DNA from: Setophaga petechia
Lineage: Eukaryota; Chordata; Aves; Passeriformes; Parulidae
Direction: 5' to 3'
Length of the DNA stretch: 64,000 bases
Assembly: GCA_024362935.1 (NCBI GenBank)
Contig: JANCRA010000010.1
Location: forward strand, 6,130,501-6,194,500
Shown here: piece after piece, positions 62,659 through 64,000 of the stretch
Position numbering within the stretch: position 1 is the first letter of the stretch
Layout of the letters: every line of letters starts with the position of its first letter
Translations under genes and position numbers: made by a program
The notes under the pieces: generated by a model
The model's input: the letters and a program-made list of their open reading frames with translations, nothing else
What the model was told of the DNA's origin: nothing
The model's database searches: none

Positions 62659-62735
62659 AATGTCCGAGCTGATCGAGAAGGAGACTGAGGAGTACCGCAA
62701 AGGGGACCCTGACCCGTTCGATGACCGACACCCAG
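62659..62735 (+). CDS. DCAF1: DCAF1 second coding exon
   Basis: The acceptor TGCTGCAG ends at 62658 and the donor CCAG|GTAAGG follows 62735. In frame from the previous exon it reads RMSELIEKETEEYRKGDPDP and ends DDRHPG, matching vertebrate DCAF1 almost exactly. 77 bases, entering in phase 2 and leaving in phase 1. Confidence 0.97.
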
Positions 62736-62860
62736 GTAAGGTCCTGGCAGCACCAGCTGTGCCCCAGTGCTTACCTGGTAGCTCATATTCAAAAGTAAAC
62801 AGCTTCTAGCCTGGATGTGCCAACTCTGATCGAGGTCTGACCCTCCTGTTTGTCCCACAG

Positions 62861-62934
62861 GTCGGGCAGACCCCGAGTGCATGCTTGGTCACCTACTGAG
62901 GATACTCTTCAAGAACGATGATTTCATGAATGCG
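62861..62934 (+). CDS. DCAF1: DCAF1 third coding exon
   Basis: The acceptor TTTGTCCCACAG ends at 62860 and the donor GCG|GTAGGT follows 62934. It continues the frame as RADPECMLGHLLRILFKNDD and FMNA, with helical, armadillo-like character. It leaves in phase 0. The intron before it is only 125 bases. Confidence 0.97.
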
Positions 62935-63875
62935 GTAGGTTTGCTCTGAGAGCTTTCTCTGTCAGTTCTTCACACCACCTTATTGCTTTTATTTCCTCTG
63001 TGCTGGTTGACCTTGCTACTTGTTTAATATTTATTTTAGTGGTATCAGAATTCTCTTTTCCATAATACAGGCTTTTGAGTTGGGTTTAAGAGCAACTCTT
63101 TTGTCACAGTTAGTGTGACTCAGGTAAAGGGGAGTTCATGAGCTGTTGAAATGTGTGTAGCAACAACTGAATTAGTTGTTTTCAGTTTCTTTGAACAAAT
63201 GGGGCTTTTCTAATACAAGTCCAAAAATATAATTTCTTTCTATAATGGAAATGAATACCACTAATTCCAGTGCCTTGTTTCTGAGTGCTTGGAACTGCTG
63301 GGCTGCCTGCAAGAACAGAAGAGCATGTCAGCTCTAGAAGACTCAGGCAGAGAATCAGGAGGCAAGAGTCTGCCTTTCCACTTGCATTGCTAAACTCTAA
63401 CATGACTTAATAGCTAGAATTTTGTTACTTTTGCATGCCTACAAGCACCTGTATCAGTACACATTGCTGGAAGTATTCTGACAGATTGCTTGCATGTCTC
63501 TCTCTGTCTCAAACTGCAAGTGATAAGGAAATACATGTGCAGTTAAAAATGTGCAATTTCTTATGTTAATTTTTTTCGTTATCTTTTAATGTTTCTGCTG
63601 TTACAGTTTTTCAAGGCTCTTGTTTTTACAGATCAGTTCAAGATAGATATTTAGTCAGTGAACAGCAGATCAGAGGCTCTCTGCTTCTCTGAGAAGTAGT
63701 TTTGACTTCTAAGGCACTGAGGGAGCAGGCTAAAGGCTGGTTATGTTGAGATCCAGGGCTTAGATTGGCATTCCTTACTTTATTATTTTTCTGCCATGGG
63801 AGCTGTAAGGCTTTCACTGCTCTGGGCTTGGTCAGAGTTGAATTTCAAACCTGTGCTGTTCCTGATCTTCTCCAG
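62935..63875 (+). other. DCAF1: DCAF1 intron 4
   Basis: 941 bases between two confirmed exons; no recognisable element inside. Confidence 0.85.
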
Positions 63876-63989
63876 CTAGTGAATGCTTATGTGATGACAA
63901 GCAGAGAACCTCCACTAAACACTGCTGCCTGCAGACTTCTGCTGGACATCATGCCGGGGCTGGAAACAGCTGTTGTCTTCCAGGAAAAG
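63876..63989 (+). CDS. DCAF1: DCAF1 fourth coding exon
   Basis: The acceptor GATCTTCTCCAG ends at 63875 and the donor AAG|GTATCA follows 63989. The 38 codons read LVNAYVMTSREPPLNTAACR and on to a VVFQEK end, matching DCAF1. The gene continues to the right of the window; only its first 125 or so residues are encoded here. Confidence 0.97.
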
Positions 63990-64000
63990 GTATCACCTGC

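Noticed and set aside
5578..63989. Functional link between the retrovirus and DCAF1, the host target of lentiviral Vpr/Vpx
   Set aside because: The element is gamma-type, encodes no accessory gene that I can see, and sits in a different gene 45 kb away. Coincidence.
1..64000. tRNA genes, rRNA, CRISPR arrays, bacterial operons
   Set aside because: No tRNA B-box-like block with a plausible cloverleaf, no repeat-spacer array and no prokaryotic gene organisation were seen.

Overview
The window reads as vertebrate nuclear DNA, most likely from a bird. Coding sequence is sparse and split by long introns, there are two sharp CpG islands, and the recognisable interspersed repeats are CR1 LINEs of the avian type. 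No prokaryotic feature is present. Passerine is a guess; bird is well supported by CR1 and by two compact, conserved loci.

Layout: (1) 1-15012 is the 5' part of RAD54L2 (ARIP4, a SNF2-family ATPase) on the minus strand. Its first coding exon lies at 14806-15012, and everything to its left is its following intron. (2) That intron holds a complete gamma-type (class I) endogenous retrovirus at 5578-13174, antisense to RAD54L2. It has two 385-bp LTRs that are identical by eye, a 4-bp target duplication, broken gag and pol, and an uninterrupted 582-residue env. (3) 15013-34793 is RAD54L2 intron 1 with a CR1 copy in each half. (4) A CpG island at about 34.3-35.1 kb holds the probable non-coding exon 1 and promoter of RAD54L2. 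(5) 35.2-52.2 kb is intergenic between two divergent promoters; I recognise no gene there. (6) A second CpG island at about 52.3-53.3 kb is the promoter of DCAF1 (VPRBP, plus strand), with ZNF143-like, NRF1 and CRE-like motifs. (7) 57982-63989 carries the first four coding exons of DCAF1, which runs off the right edge.

The head-to-head order of RAD54L2 and DCAF1 matches the human 3p21 arrangement. The two host genes act in separate nuclear pathways: androgen-receptor-linked chromatin remodelling, and substrate recognition for the CRL4 ubiquitin ligase.

The most interesting object is the retrovirus. Identical LTRs say it integrated recently, yet gag and pol carry a large deletion, stops, frameshifts and low-complexity expansions, and the RT active site has lost one aspartate. 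Only env is intact. The simplest reading is a lineage that copies with proteins supplied in trans while keeping its own envelope. Its transmembrane subunit also has a non-standard cysteine motif (CX9CC).
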